A DNA stretch of 64,000 nucleotides from Afifellaceae bacterium (GCA_028284625.1 JANQRH010000005.1:124001-188000); one strand, 5' to 3'. Shown: positions 26,525 through 35,674, counted from the stretch's first letter. The notes: a model not told the origin generated them from the sequence alone. Numbers and translations: made by a program.

Positions 26525-27322
26525 TCAGTAACGGCCCTCGTCGGGAATCCTGAGCAGCCCGCCGCATGCCTTGCAGTGGACCGCGTCCGGCTCATGGCGG
26601 AAAAGCCCGCAATCGGGGCACGAGAACCGGACCTTGCGCGGCCTGAGAAGCACCTGCACCAGCCGCAGGAAAAGCGTGACGCCGAAAATCATGATGAGCA
26701 CGGCGACCAGCCGGCCGGCCGTGCCGCTCAGCGTGATGTCGCCGAAGCCCGTCGTCGTCAGCGCCGTGATAGTGAAGTAAAGCGCGTCGACATAGTTATC
26801 GATCGCCGGATTCCGCCAGTGCTGCGTCTCGTAGACGATCCCCGTCATCACGAACACAAAGACCCCGAGATTGACGATCGCCGTGAAGGCTTCCTCATTG
26901 CGGCGGAAGAAATCGCTGTCCTGTCGAAGCCGGGCCATCATCTGATAGGTCCGCAGGAGCCTGAGCGTGCGCAGCACCCGCAGGAACCCGGCGCCCTCGC
27001 CGATGATCGGCAGCAGGAACGAGATGATGGCGACGATGTCGGCCCAGGTCGCCGGATGCATCAAGTCGCGCGTGCGGTTGCGGCTGATCAGCATGCGGGC
27101 TGAGAAATCCGCCAGAATGACCACGCCGAGAACGGCATCGATCCATTCCTCAGGCGCCACGCGCGGCGCGAACGACGTGCCGATGATGAACAGGATCGTG
27201 AACGAATCGAAGACCAGCAGGGCGTAGCGAAAGCGATGGGCGCGGGGAGAATCGCCCTCGTAAAGCCCAATCAGCGTCTGACGAAGCCGCTGGAGGCGTC
27301 CCGTCTCAGCCGCGTTGTTCAT
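26525..27322 (-). CDS. Voltage-gated-type potassium channel with C-terminal zinc ribbon
   Basis: The 265-residue protein has six predicted membrane segments. The S4-like helix FLRVLRTLRLLRTYQ carries Arg at every third position (115, 118, 121, 124). The pore loop ALTTTGFGDIT has the potassium filter TTGFGD at about 190-195. After the last helix comes a CPDCGL...HCKACGG four-cysteine motif (residues 235, 238, 250, 253), likely a zinc ribbon. GGAGAAA precedes the start. The zinc module may gate or assemble the channel; that is inference. No operon partner is evident. Confidence 0.85.
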   Translation of the reverse strand: MNNAAETGRLQRLRQTLIGLYEGDSPRAHRFRYALLVFDSFTILFIIGTSFAPRVAPEEWIDAVLGVVILADFSARMLISRNRTRDLMHPATWADIVAIISFLLPIIGEGAGFLRVLRTLRLLRTYQMMARLRQDSDFFRRNEEAFTAIVNLGVFVFVMTGIVYETQHWRNPAIDNYVDALYFTITALTTTGFGDITLSGTAGRLVAVLIMIFGVTLFLRLVQVLLRPRKVRFSCPDCGLFRHEPDAVHCKACGGLLRIPDEGRY

Positions 27323-27499
27323 TCGTTTCTCCGCCGACAGGCCGAATCAGCATCCTGGCGGCGTGAGCTTCTCAGATTTCGGTTGTGCGGGCATCCGGGT
27401 AGGTGCGGATGAGTGCAAGTTCGACAGCGGCCAGCCCCTTCAATCGCGCCGCATGGCGGAGTAGGTTCGCGCCAGCCAAACCGGGGACCCGCGCGAGCA

Positions 27500-28732
27500 A
27501 TGGCCAATGCTGAAGTGAAACAAGAGGCGAGGGCGCCTGCCCAAGGTGGCACCGGCCGCCCGTTTCAGTGGGACGATCCCTTCCTCATTGACGAGCAGCT
27601 CAGCGACGAAGAGCGCATGATCCGCGATACGGCGCGGGCCTATGCGCAGGAGCAGCTCCTGCCGCGCGTGCTTGAGGCCTATCGGGACGAAAAGACCGAC
27701 CCGGAGATCTTCCGCGAGATGGGCTCGCTCGGACTGCTCGGTCTGACGCTTCCGGAGGAGTACGGCTGCGCCAACGCCGGCTACGTGTCCTACGGCCTTG
27801 TGGCGCGCGAGATCGAGCGCGTGGATTCCGGCTATCGCTCGATGATGAGTGTTCAATCCTCGCTCGTCATGCATCCGATCTTCGCCTACGGCGACGAAAG
27901 CCAGCGGCAGAAATATCTGCCGAAACTGGCGACCGGCGAATGGATCGGCTGCTTCGGACTGACGGAGCCGGATGCCGGCTCCGACCCCGGCGGCATGCGC
28001 ACGCGCGCGGCGAAGATCGACGGCGGCTATCGGCTCACCGGCACCAAGACGTGGATCTCCAACGCACCGCTCGCCGACGTGTTCGTCGTGTGGGCGAAGT
28101 CTGAAGCGCATGATGGCGCCATCCGCGGCTTCGTGCTGGACAAAGGGACCGATGGCCTCTCAGCACCGAAGATCGGCGGCAAGCTCAGCCTGCGCGCCTC
28201 CATCACCGGCGAGATCGTCATGGACGGCGTGGAAGTCAGTGAAGCGGCGCTACTTCCTAATGCATCCGGCCTGAAGGGCCCCTTCGGCTGCCTCAACCGC
28301 GCGCGCTACGGCATCGCCTGGGGTGTCATGGGTGCTGCGGAAGATTGTTGGCACCGCGCGCGAAGCTACACGTTGGAGCGCCAGCAATTCGGCCGACCGC
28401 TGGCTGCCACGCAGCTTGTGCAGAAGAAGCTCGCCGACATGCAGACGGAGATCGCCATCGGGCTGCAAGCGGCGCTGCGCGTGGGGCGCATGTTCGACGC
28501 GGGCGAGGCTGCGCCGGAAGCCATCTCACTGATCAAGCGGAACAATTGCGGCAAGGCGCTCGATATCGCCCGCACGGCCCGTGACATGCACGGCGGCAAC
28601 GGTATCCAGGAAGAGTACCATGTCATGCGCCATGCACTGAACCTGGAGACCGTCAACACCTATGAGGGCACGCACGACGTCCACGCGCTGATCCTCGGAC
28701 GCGCGCAAACCGGTATCCAGGCGTTTTCCTGA
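27500..28732 (+). CDS. gcdH: Glutaryl-CoA dehydrogenase
   Basis: The 410-residue FAD acyl-CoA dehydrogenase oxidises and decarboxylates glutaryl-CoA to crotonyl-CoA in lysine/tryptophan breakdown. Family landmarks are [23 protein letters not shown], the [16 protein letters not shown] region and the C-terminal [19 protein letters not shown] with the catalytic Glu. I chose the ATG at 27500 because conserved sequence begins soon after; the frame is open 29 codons further upstream. No other genes of the pathway are adjacent. Confidence 0.9.
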   Translation: MANAEVKQEARAPAQGGTGRPFQWDDPFLIDEQLSDEERMIRDTARAYAQEQLLPRVLEAYRDEKTDPEIFREMGSLGLLGLTLPEEYGCANAGYVSYGLVAREIERVDSGYRSMMSVQSSLVMHPIFAYGDESQRQKYLPKLATGEWIGCFGLTEPDAGSDPGGMRTRAAKIDGGYRLTGTKTWISNAPLADVFVVWAKSEAHDGAIRGFVLDKGTDGLSAPKIGGKLSLRASITGEIVMDGVEVSEAALLPNASGLKGPFGCLNRARYGIAWGVMGAAEDCWHRARSYTLERQQFGRPLAATQLVQKKLADMQTEIAIGLQAALRVGRMFDAGEAAPEAISLIKRNNCGKALDIARTARDMHGGNGIQEEYHVMRHALNLETVNTYEGTHDVHALILGRAQTGIQAFS

Positions 28733-28777
28733 CGCCTGCCGGGCGTGTCACGCACACATGAGGCTAGCATGGCGCTC

Positions 28778-28925
28778 AACCCTCCCCTTGAGAAGGGTCG
28801 AAAGCGGCAATGCCGCTTTCGGGGAGGGGTGAGCGGTAGAGCCGCTGCGAGAAGAGGCTCGCCCCCTCCCGAAGTTTGTCGCGGCTTCGCCTTACAAACT
28901 TCGACCTCCCCTCAAGGGGGAGGTT
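28778..28925. repeat. 148-bp palindromic intergenic repeat, copy 2
   Basis: It has the same length, ends (AACCCTCCCCTT and AAGGGGGAGGTT) and internal hairpins as the copy at 1004-1151, with scattered substitutions. It lies between gcdH and the convergent fixJ. Confidence 0.85.
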
Positions 28926-28940
28926 GCCGGCCGCAGCGCG

Positions 28941-28972
28941 TAGCCCGGATGAAGCGAAGCATAATCCGGGGA
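28941..28972. repeat. Short repeat TAGCCCGGATGAAGCG type
   Basis: The text TAGCCCGGATGAAGCGAAGC followed by ATAATCCGGGG is a widespread small bacterial hairpin (CCCGGAT against ATCCGGG). It abuts the stop codon of fixJ and may act as its transcription end. Confidence 0.65.
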
Positions 28973-29590
28973 CTAGTTAGAGAAGCCCTCCGCCAGAAGC
29001 GCCATGCGCACCAGCTCCGACAGGCTTCCCGCCCGCATCTTCGCCATCAGATTGGCCCGATAGACCTCCACCGTGCGCGGGCTGATGCCGAGATCATTCG
29101 CGATCACCTTGTTCGGGCTGCCGGCGACGAGCCCTTCCAGCACCTGCCGCTCGCGCGCCGACAACGTCGCCATACGCTCCGACGCGGCAGTGCGTTCCCG
29201 GCCGACCTCCTCAGCCGCCGCATGCCGCGCCATCGCCTCGCGCACGGCTTCAATCAGCGCCTCGTCGGCGAACGGCTTCTCGATGAAGTCGGCGGCGCCA
29301 AGCTTCATGGCCTCGACGGCCAAAGGCACTTCGCCATGCCCGGTGATCACGATAACCGGAACATCATGCTTGTCGGCACGGAGCTTTCGAAGAAGCTCAA
29401 TCCCGCTCATGTCCGGCATGCGGATGTCGGTCACCACGCAGGCGGGTTCGGAGAGCGGAAGCGCGTCAAGAAACGGCAGCGCCGACGCATAGGCGCAGCT
29501 CTTCAGCCCAGCGGTTTCCAGGAGGAAGGTCAGCGATTGACGCATCGCCTCATCGTCGTCGATGACGTGAACGACCGCATCAATCGCCAT
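28973..29590 (-). CDS. fixJ: Response regulator FixJ
   Basis: The 205-residue regulator has a receiver domain ([12 protein letters not shown], phosphoacceptor Asp55 in [12 protein letters not shown], Lys in IEKPF) and a LuxR-type helix-turn-helix ([33 protein letters not shown]). It is phosphorylated by FixL at low oxygen and activates genes such as fixK. The ATG at 29590 overlaps the end of fixL by 11 bases and gives FixJ's normal length. Confidence 0.93.
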   Translation of the reverse strand: MAIDAVVHVIDDDEAMRQSLTFLLETAGLKSCAYASALPFLDALPLSEPACVVTDIRMPDMSGIELLRKLRADKHDVPVIVITGHGEVPLAVEAMKLGAADFIEKPFADEALIEAVREAMARHAAAEEVGRERTAASERMATLSARERQVLEGLVAGSPNKVIANDLGISPRTVEVYRANLMAKMRAGSLSELVRMALLAEGFSN

Positions 29591-31103
29591 CTTCTGTCTC
29601 TCCTCTCGCTGCCGGCAGCGTAAAGCGGAATCGCGCGCCCCCGCCTGGATTGGCCTCCGCCCATAGCACACCGCCGTGCGCTTCGATGATCGTGCGCGAG
29701 ATGGAGAGGCCGATCCCCATGCCCTGCGGCTTCGTTGTGACGAAGGGCTGGAACAGTTGCGACTTCATTTCCGGCGCAACGCCCGGCCCGGTGTCGGACA
29801 CGCTGGTTTCCACCATGCCGTTGTCGGCGAGCATCGTCGTGATCGACAGCTCCCGATGCGCGGAGTGGCCGTCCGACATGGCGTCTGTGGCATTGCGCAT
29901 GAGGTTGACCAACACCTGCTGCACCTGCACGCGGTCGGCGACGACGGCATCCGCACGCGGATCCAGGTTGAAGCGCACCTTCACGCCATGCTGCTTGGCC
30001 CCGACCAGCGCCAGCGCGCTCGCTTCCTCCACCAAGGTGCTGATCTTCTCTTTCTGCATCTCGGTTTCACCGCGCCGAACGAAATCGCGTAGCCGCCGGA
30101 TGACTTCCCCGGCACGCAATGTCTGTTCGGCGGCGTTGTCGAGCGCGTCACGCAAACGCTCCGCCTCCGGATCGTCTCGCGTTTCCAGAAGGCGGCGCGA
30201 CCCCTTCACGTAATTGCCGATCGCGGCGAGCGGCTGGTTGATCTCATGCGCCAGCGCCGACGCCATTTCCCCCATCGCCGTGAGGCGCGAGATGTGCACG
30301 AGCTCCGCCTGCAGGTCCTGCAATCGTGTCTCGGTCCGCTGCTGCTCCGTGAGGTCGCGGATGAAGCCCGTGAAGTAACGCCGATCGGCGGAGTGCATCT
30401 CTCCGACCGCCAGCTCCATCGGAAATGTCGTCCCGTCCCGGCGCTGACCCACCACGGCGCGGCCTTTGCCGATGATGCGTCGCTCTCCGGTCTTAAGGTA
30501 ACGGCTGATATATTGGTCGTGCTGCTCGCGGTAGGGCGAGGGCATGAGCATGCTGACATTGCGGCCGACCGCTTCCTCGGCGGAGAAACCAAACAACCGC
30601 TCAGCCGCGCTGGAGAACGACTGCACGACGCCCTGTTCGTCGATGACGATCATCGCGTTGGGGACGGTGTCGAGAATGGACCGCAAATGCGCTTCGCCAG
30701 CGTGCGCCTCGGCGGTCGCGAGTGCGACCTCGCGCCGGGCGCGATAAAGCCATTCGCCGAGCCCAGCCGTACCAATCCCGATCGACACGAAGGCGGCCAG
30801 GCTGGCGATCTCGCCGACCGTGAACTCCGAGATGAACAGAAGGACAAGCGACGCGCTCAGCGCTGTAGCGAGCAAGCCCGGCCCAAGGCCGCCGACCGCT
30901 CCGGCGATCAATATGGCCACCAAGAAGAAGAGAAACGCCGCGTGACCGGCAAGCGACGGCCCCAGGAGAAAGCTTAAGATGAGTGCCGCCAGGACGACAG
31001 AGATGCTCAAGCCGTACTCGAAAAGCACCGACTGCCCGGCAGGCAGGCGAATCAGATGCCCCTCCGACCTCCTTGCAGAGATTGTGCGGTCTTCAGCTGT
31101 CAC
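29580..31103 (-). CDS. fixL: Oxygen-sensing heme histidine kinase FixL
   Basis: The 507-residue kinase has an N-terminal membrane part (about residues 30-117, roughly four helices), a PAS heme domain and a kinase core. The heme ligand is His195 in [11 protein letters not shown], with GKGR nearby and MELAVGEM matching FixL. The phosphorylated His is 286 in [16 protein letters not shown]; the ATP-binding [18 protein letters not shown] is intact. Oxygen binding to the heme switches off the kinase. It is the first gene of a fixLJ operon, divergent from fixK. Confidence 0.94.
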   Translation of the reverse strand: MTAEDRTISARRSEGHLIRLPAGQSVLFEYGLSISVVLAALILSFLLGPSLAGHAAFLFFLVAILIAGAVGGLGPGLLATALSASLVLLFISEFTVGEIASLAAFVSIGIGTAGLGEWLYRARREVALATAEAHAGEAHLRSILDTVPNAMIVIDEQGVVQSFSSAAERLFGFSAEEAVGRNVSMLMPSPYREQHDQYISRYLKTGERRIIGKGRAVVGQRRDGTTFPMELAVGEMHSADRRYFTGFIRDLTEQQRTETRLQDLQAELVHISRLTAMGEMASALAHEINQPLAAIGNYVKGSRRLLETRDDPEAERLRDALDNAAEQTLRAGEVIRRLRDFVRRGETEMQKEKISTLVEEASALALVGAKQHGVKVRFNLDPRADAVVADRVQVQQVLVNLMRNATDAMSDGHSAHRELSITTMLADNGMVETSVSDTGPGVAPEMKSQLFQPFVTTKPQGMGIGLSISRTIIEAHGGVLWAEANPGGGARFRFTLPAARGETEDGD

Positions 31104-31187
31104 GCGCCCAGCCGCAACGCCGCCGCGGAGGCCGTCTGCCGCGCCCCCAGGATTCCCGAGATTTCCGCAGGATTCGCCTCCGTAAAA

Positions 31188-31195
31188 CTACGTTA
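31188..31195 (-). promoter_or_regulatory. Possible FixJ half-site upstream of fixK
   Basis: CTACGTTA (read TAACGTAG on the other strand) matches six of eight positions of the GTAMGTAG element described for FixJ. It is 73 bases before the fixK start in the 164-base fixL-fixK gap. Weak evidence: a single short match. Confidence 0.25.
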
Positions 31196-31267
31196 GTGGA
31201 CATACCGAATTCCGCTCAGCCGCTGGTCTTTCTATCTCATGTAGAGGCGACGTAGGAGGGGATTCCG

Positions 31268-31972
31268 ATGCTACATTGGCAAGGTGCACCGGCGACAGCC
31301 GAGGTGGTTCCCCTGCGAGCCAAGACCAAGGGGACCAAGAAAACCCATCCGACGGTCAGCGATATGCTCTCCACGATGGGCGTGCGCATGCGTTATCCGC
31401 GAAACAGCGAAATCTACGGCGAAGACGAGCCAGCGGAGTTTGTCTACAAAGTCCTGAACGGCGCCGTTCGGCTTTCCAAGCTGATGAGCGACGGCCGCCG
31501 TCAGATCAGCGCTTTCTACTTGCCGGGCGACGTGTTCGGCTTGGAGACCGACGACACGCATCTCTTCTCCGCAGAGGCTGTCGGCGACACGGAGGTGCTG
31601 ATCGTCAAGCGTGGCGCTTTCCTGGCGGAGGTGACCCGCCATCCTGAGTTGGTCCGCCAGCTCTGGGCACAGACGATGGATCATCTGAGGCGCGCGCAGC
31701 ATCACATGTTGCTGCTCGGCCGCAAGAATGCGCAGGAACGCATAGCCGCCTTCTTGCTGGAGCTAGCTGAACGCCTGGGCTGCAACGGCAAGATCAGGCT
31801 GCCCATGTCGCGCCAGGACATCGCCGACTATCTGGGCCTGACGATTGAGACCGTATCGCGGACGCTCACGCAGCTGGAGCGGGACGGGCTGATCTCCATC
31901 CCCGTCTCGCGGCAAATCGTGCTACGCGACCGCACCGCGCTCGGGATCATGCACGGCAGCCTGGCTGCTTAA
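31268..31972 (+). CDS. fixK: Crp/Fnr-family regulator, FixK type
   Basis: The 234-residue protein has a cyclic-nucleotide-type effector domain (SEIYGEDEPAEFVYKVLNGAVR; SAFYLPGDVFGLE) and a Crp/Fnr helix-turn-helix (MSRQDIADYLGLTIETVSRTLTQLERDG). There is no N-terminal cysteine cluster, so it is not an oxygen-sensing FNR; oxygen input would come through FixLJ. AGGAGGGG precedes the ATG. Divergent placement from fixLJ fits direct activation by FixJ. Targets are outside the window. Confidence 0.88.
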   Translation: MLHWQGAPATAEVVPLRAKTKGTKKTHPTVSDMLSTMGVRMRYPRNSEIYGEDEPAEFVYKVLNGAVRLSKLMSDGRRQISAFYLPGDVFGLETDDTHLFSAEAVGDTEVLIVKRGAFLAEVTRHPELVRQLWAQTMDHLRRAQHHMLLLGRKNAQERIAAFLLELAERLGCNGKIRLPMSRQDIADYLGLTIETVSRTLTQLERDGLISIPVSRQIVLRDRTALGIMHGSLAA

Positions 31973-31974
31973 GG

Positions 31975-32400
31975 CTAGTCCGGACGCTCAGGGTCGCCTT
32001 CATGATCGGGTAGGGCAGCGTCGAAGCCCTTCGCCGCGACGATCCGTTCTGCCGCCCAGATATTGTCGAGCACGACAATCTCGTCGGGCGCGTCGAGCGT
32101 GCCGATCGACACGTCGATGCTCGGCTCGTCCTCATAGTCCATATAGATCTGCGCCCCGCACGAGCCGCAGAACGCGCGGCGCGCCTTGTCCGACACGCGG
32201 CGGATGATCGGTCGTCCCTTCGTCACCGCGAAGGCCTCGCGCGGCATCAGAACCCAGGTCATGAAGGCCGCGCCCGAGCTGCGGCGACACGTTCCGCAAT
32301 GGCAATGCACGGCGTGCATGTAGGGCTTGGCCGAACGATAGCGGATCGCTCCGCAATGACACCCGCCGGTGTGTGCCGGTTGGCCGTGGTCATCCGTCAT
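31975..32400 (-). CDS. GFA-domain zinc protein
   Basis: The 141-residue protein has the glutathione-dependent formaldehyde-activating (GFA/Mss4-like) zinc fold. Ligand cysteines appear in GGCHCGAIRY, HCHCGTCRRSSGAAF and FCGSCGAQIY. Proteins of this fold are often annotated as formaldehyde-activating, but true activity has been shown for few. The start at 32400 gives the usual short lead before GGCHCG. It is convergent with fixK (two bases apart) and downstream of the carbonic-anhydrase-like gene. Confidence 0.85.
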   Translation of the reverse strand: MTDDHGQPAHTGGCHCGAIRYRSAKPYMHAVHCHCGTCRRSSGAAFMTWVLMPREAFAVTKGRPIIRRVSDKARRAFCGSCGAQIYMDYEDEPSIDVSIGTLDAPDEIVVLDNIWAAERIVAAKGFDAALPDHEGDPERPD

Positions 32401-32422
32401 GGCGCTTCGCGACGCTGATCCG

Positions 32423-33526
32423 CTATGCGGACCCGCGTTGGGCGGCGTCGAATGCCCGCGCATATCCCATATAGAGCGGCGGCGTCATGAGGATGACCTT
32501 GCGCTTGACCTGATCGAGCGGCGCGATCTTCACGGCCGGACGCTTGCCCCAGAGCCAGCCGCCTTCCAGCACCTGGCCCTCGGTCGTCTCGGCGCCGGCG
32601 GCAAGGAAGGTCTCATCTTCCGCGATCGTGCCGTTGGCGACAATGCTGCCAATGCCGATCAGCGACCGTGCGCCGATCGTGCAATCGCCGAGCGTCACGT
32701 TGTGCCCAATGGTGACGTCGGCGCCGATGACGGCGCGCTCGCCCGGCCGACAGCGGATCAGCGTGTTGTCCTGGATATTGGAGTTTGCCCCGATCTCAAT
32801 CACGCCATCTGAGGAATCGAACTCGCAGCCGAACCAGATGCTGGAATTCTCCGCCGCGATGATGTTGCCACGCAGCCGTGCGGTGGCCGCGACAAACACA
32901 CTCTCATGGATGTTGCCATCGGTGAGCGCCCGCGCCGCCCCAGGCGTGGTTCCGACCCGTTCGCGCAGCAGTGCTGCACGTTCGGCCACCTCGCCGGGCC
33001 GTAGGTCACGCTGGGGTTTTGCGGGAATGCCCGCATAGAGCTTGCCGCTCTCAAGCTTGGAGCGCGGAAAGACGACAGCGCGCGCCTCCAGCACGACATT
33101 GTCCGGCACGACCGACGCATCGAGCACCAGCACGCCGTCTTCCAATACGACGTCGTTGTGCACCGTGCAGGCATGGATGACTGCGTTTTCGCCAACGGTG
33201 ACACGATCGCCGATCTCCGTCGGCAGCAGATCGTGCTCGATATGGACCGTGGAGCGATCGCCGAGCGTGAAGTCGTCGCCCGCCTTGATGACGTGGCCGT
33301 CGGCGCGAATGACGCTCGACGTGCCGAGCCGGGCATTCCTGCCGATCGTGGCGCGACCAAGCACGGCAGCGTCGGCGCCGCAGCGCTCCAGTGGCGTCGC
33401 AAGGCTCGGCGAAACGCCCTCATAAGCAAGCTGATAGGCAACACCGCCGCGCGCCGGTTCCACATCCGGCAAGTCGACGGACGGCGCGGCGTTCTTCTCT
33501 TTGGTCTGCGTCACAACCCGACCCAC
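32423..33526 (-). CDS. Fused tandem gamma-carbonic-anhydrase-like (left-handed beta-helix) protein
   Basis: The 367-residue protein contains two left-handed beta-helix domains with hexapeptide repeats, at about residues 50-155 and 205-340. Usual gamma-carbonic anhydrases have one domain of about 170 residues. Compared with the Cam zinc ligands (His81, His117, His122), the first half keeps positions 1 and 3 (His95 in STVHIEH, His118 in AVIHAC) and has Glu113 at position 2. The second half keeps only position 2 (His275 in TIGHNVTLG). In true enzymes ligands 1 and 3 come from one subunit and 2 from its neighbour. The start is GTG at 33526, with another GTG 12 bases in. Carbonic anhydrase activity is possible but unproven. 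Confidence 0.8.
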   Translation of the reverse strand: MGRVVTQTKEKNAAPSVDLPDVEPARGGVAYQLAYEGVSPSLATPLERCGADAAVLGRATIGRNARLGTSSVIRADGHVIKAGDDFTLGDRSTVHIEHDLLPTEIGDRVTVGENAVIHACTVHNDVVLEDGVLVLDASVVPDNVVLEARAVVFPRSKLESGKLYAGIPAKPQRDLRPGEVAERAALLRERVGTTPGAARALTDGNIHESVFVAATARLRGNIIAAENSSIWFGCEFDSSDGVIEIGANSNIQDNTLIRCRPGERAVIGADVTIGHNVTLGDCTIGARSLIGIGSIVANGTIAEDETFLAAGAETTEGQVLEGGWLWGKRPAVKIAPLDQVKRKVILMTPPLYMGYARAFDAAQRGSA

Positions 33527-33642
33527 TCACAAACGAATAGTGGATTCAAACCAGCGCAGCCCGCTATGTCCAGTGGTTTGACCACGCGCATCTCACCGAA
33601 CCTTGACTTCCGCGTGTAGTCGCCAGGGCCCTAGAATTAGCT

Positions 33643-34677
33643 ATGAGCACGACCAAGCGACTGAGCGCCCCCGTCGCCGCGCTTTTGTTGGTCTGCGGAA
33701 CGGCTCTGGCCGCCCAGACCCCGCCGCGCGGTTGGACGGTGGAGTGGCCCGACACCGATTTTGAGAAGACGGCCGTCACCTTCAGCGAGATCCGCTCCGG
33801 CGGACCGCCCAAGGACGGCATTCCGGCCATCGACGACCCGCAATTCGTGAAGATGGAGAACGGCGCTGCGACCGGCTGGGCAGAGCAGCTTGAGCCTAAC
33901 GAAGCGGTGGTGGCCGTTGAGGTGAACGGCGCGGCGCGCGCGTACCCGATCCGCATCCTCATGTGGCACGAGATCGTCAACGACACGCTCGGTGGCGTTC
34001 CGGTCAGCGTGACCTATTGCCCGCTCTGCAACTCAGCCATCGTTTTCGACCGAAGGCTCGACGAGCGCGTGCTCGATTTCGGGACGACGGGCAAGCTACG
34101 CAACTCCGATCTCGTCATGTATGACCGTCAGACAGAAAGCTGGTGGCAGCAATTCACCGGCGAAGCGATCATCGGCGAGATGACCGGCACCACACTGCGC
34201 TTTCTTCCCTCGCTGCTGACGTCGCTGCAGGACTTTGCCGACGCCTATCCTGACGGTGAGATCCTGATCCCCACCAACATGACGATGCGGCCCTATGGGC
34301 GGAACCCTTACGTCAATTACGATGCTGTGGGCCGCAAACCGTTCCTCTATTCCGGCGCCATGCCGGAGAATGTCGCGGCCATGGAGCGTGTGGTCGCCAT
34401 CGATGCCGGCGAAGGCGAGCATGAGGCTTGGTCCTTGGCGCTGGTGCGCGACGAGAAGGAAATCCGCCATGGCGACCTGGTGCTGCGCTGGCGACCGGGG
34501 AAGGCGTCTGCCCTTGATGCGGCGACCGTGGCCGGTGGTCGCGATGTTGGCACGGTGACCGTGCATCGCGAGACCGCCAACGGCGAGGAGCCGGTCGTCT
34601 TCGATACGCCGTTTGCCTTTGCCTTCCACGCCTTCCGCCCGGAGGCCCCGATCCACTCCGAAATGCCGGCCGAATAG
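33643..34677 (+). CDS. DUF3179 secreted/periplasmic protein
   Basis: The 344-residue product has a signal peptide (residues 1 to about 23) and the DUF3179 core: RAYPIRILMWHEIVNDTLGG, VTYCPLCNSAIVF with a CxxC, LDFGTTGKLRNSDLVMYDRQT and ESWWQQFTGEAIIGEMTG. The family has no established biochemical function; the CxxC and conserved His hint at metal or thiol chemistry. It is divergent from the carbonic-anhydrase-like gene and not in an obvious operon. Confidence 0.85.
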   Translation: MSTTKRLSAPVAALLLVCGTALAAQTPPRGWTVEWPDTDFEKTAVTFSEIRSGGPPKDGIPAIDDPQFVKMENGAATGWAEQLEPNEAVVAVEVNGAARAYPIRILMWHEIVNDTLGGVPVSVTYCPLCNSAIVFDRRLDERVLDFGTTGKLRNSDLVMYDRQTESWWQQFTGEAIIGEMTGTTLRFLPSLLTSLQDFADAYPDGEILIPTNMTMRPYGRNPYVNYDAVGRKPFLYSGAMPENVAAMERVVAIDAGEGEHEAWSLALVRDEKEIRHGDLVLRWRPGKASALDAATVAGGRDVGTVTVHRETANGEEPVVFDTPFAFAFHAFRPEAPIHSEMPAE

Positions 34678-34687
34678 AAGTCGGCGG

Positions 34688-34861
34688 TTATTCGACCAGC
34701 GAAACCATCTTTCGGTTGAACGCCTGGCTGACCGCCGTCGCCCCAAGGTGCACCTTGAACAGCGCCTCGCTCGCCTGCCTTTCCGTCATCGGCACGCCGG
34801 CAAAGCCGGACGTGTAGAAAAGCCCCAGGAGCAGAGACCCGCGGAGCAAGACCTTAGACAT
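34688..34861 (-). CDS. Small protein with an N-terminal signal or membrane segment
   Basis: The 57-residue product starts MSKVLLRGSLLLGLFYTSG, a likely signal peptide, and continues with a short polar part. A GGAG lies close before the ATG at 34861. I recognise no family. It is convergent with the DUF3179 gene, 10 bases apart. Coding status is likely but not certain. Confidence 0.45.
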   Translation of the reverse strand: MSKVLLRGSLLLGLFYTSGFAGVPMTERQASEALFKVHLGATAVSQAFNRKMVSLVE

Positions 34862-35300
34862 CGCTCCATCTCCGTTCGCCAATTCCGATCGATTTCAGTC
34901 TGCTTCATTTTCTCCGACGGGGTTCTGAAAAACTGATCGATTGTTTTACCCGCCGTGGAGCTCGGCTGAAAAAATCGTCGCAAAATCAAAGCGCATTTCG
35001 CTAAAAAGCCGGGCCGAATGCTGATTTGCCCGTCAATGTTCTTTGTCCGCCTGATACGCTGAACTGCTGCCCCCAAGCAGATGGGCTTGGATTCGTGCGC
35101 CGACAGGACTCTGAACGAAGCGAGCGACGATCCCACCGGCCTGTGGCGCAGCCGCAGACGGCGCTTTAAAACAGCACGGAAAGCGCGCCTCAACTCCCGC
35201 CAATGCTGGTCGATAGGGATGAGGGGGCGTCGCGTGGCAAATGCGCAGGACAAAGTGTCGGCGAACTCAACGATCACAGTGCCCGATGGCTAACTCGGCA
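34862..35300. other. Intergenic region without a supported gene
   Basis: About 440 bases, lower in GC near 34920-35040 than the surroundings. Open frames here lack a convincing start site or recognisable sequence. It probably holds the promoter of the small gene to the left. Nothing else stands out. Confidence 0.5.
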
Positions 35301-35330
35301 GCCACCGGGCATCATTCGGCCGCCGGTGGC
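35301..35330 (-). terminator. Stem-loop after the small secreted-protein gene
   Basis: GCCACCGG pairs with CCGGTGGC around a 14-base loop, about 38 bases past the stop of the minus-strand gene. There is no T-run, so intrinsic termination is uncertain. Confidence 0.35.
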
Positions 35331-35368
35331 GGCACTAGATTAGCAACAACAATCAAGAATGGTGTCGA

Positions 35369-35674
35369 TTACCAGTCGTCGCGTCCATCGATTCTCCACC
35401 GGAGGATTATCGGTGCAGGAACATCATCGCCACCCGTCCAATCATAGCGGAAACGCGGCGGCACAATTGGATAGTCGTTGATACGGATATTGCCAATCAT
35501 CCCCGCATCCGGCGGAGAGCCGGTTTGGGCGCTGGGTTGGGATCCAGACGAGGAACCAGGCTGGACGCTATCTCCGTCTGCGTGTGCCGGTGTTGCGGCC
35601 GTAAGCAACGGGGCTGAAACGAAGGCAGCGGACGCAAGGGTGAGTGCAGAAACGATTTTGCGATGTGAGCTCAT
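35369..35674 (-). CDS. Small secreted Ser/Gln/Pro-rich protein
   Basis: The 101-residue product has a signal peptide ending AHA (about residue 32). Then comes a Ser/Gln/Gly linker and a tail with aromatic, charged residues (PPRFRYDWTGGDDVP, ILRWRIDGRDDW). A strong GGGGGAG precedes the ATG at 35674, and the upstream DNA is AT-rich, which supports a real, well-expressed gene. No family recognised. Confidence 0.6.
   Translation of the reverse strand: MSSHRKIVSALTLASAAFVSAPLLTAATPAHADGDSVQPGSSSGSQPSAQTGSPPDAGMIGNIRINDYPIVPPRFRYDWTGGDDVPAPIILRWRIDGRDDW

Noticed and set aside
34786-35277. 163-codon minus-strand frame in the gap near 35 kb
   Set aside because: No ribosome binding site or domain, overlaps a better small gene with a signal peptide, and composition looks non-coding.
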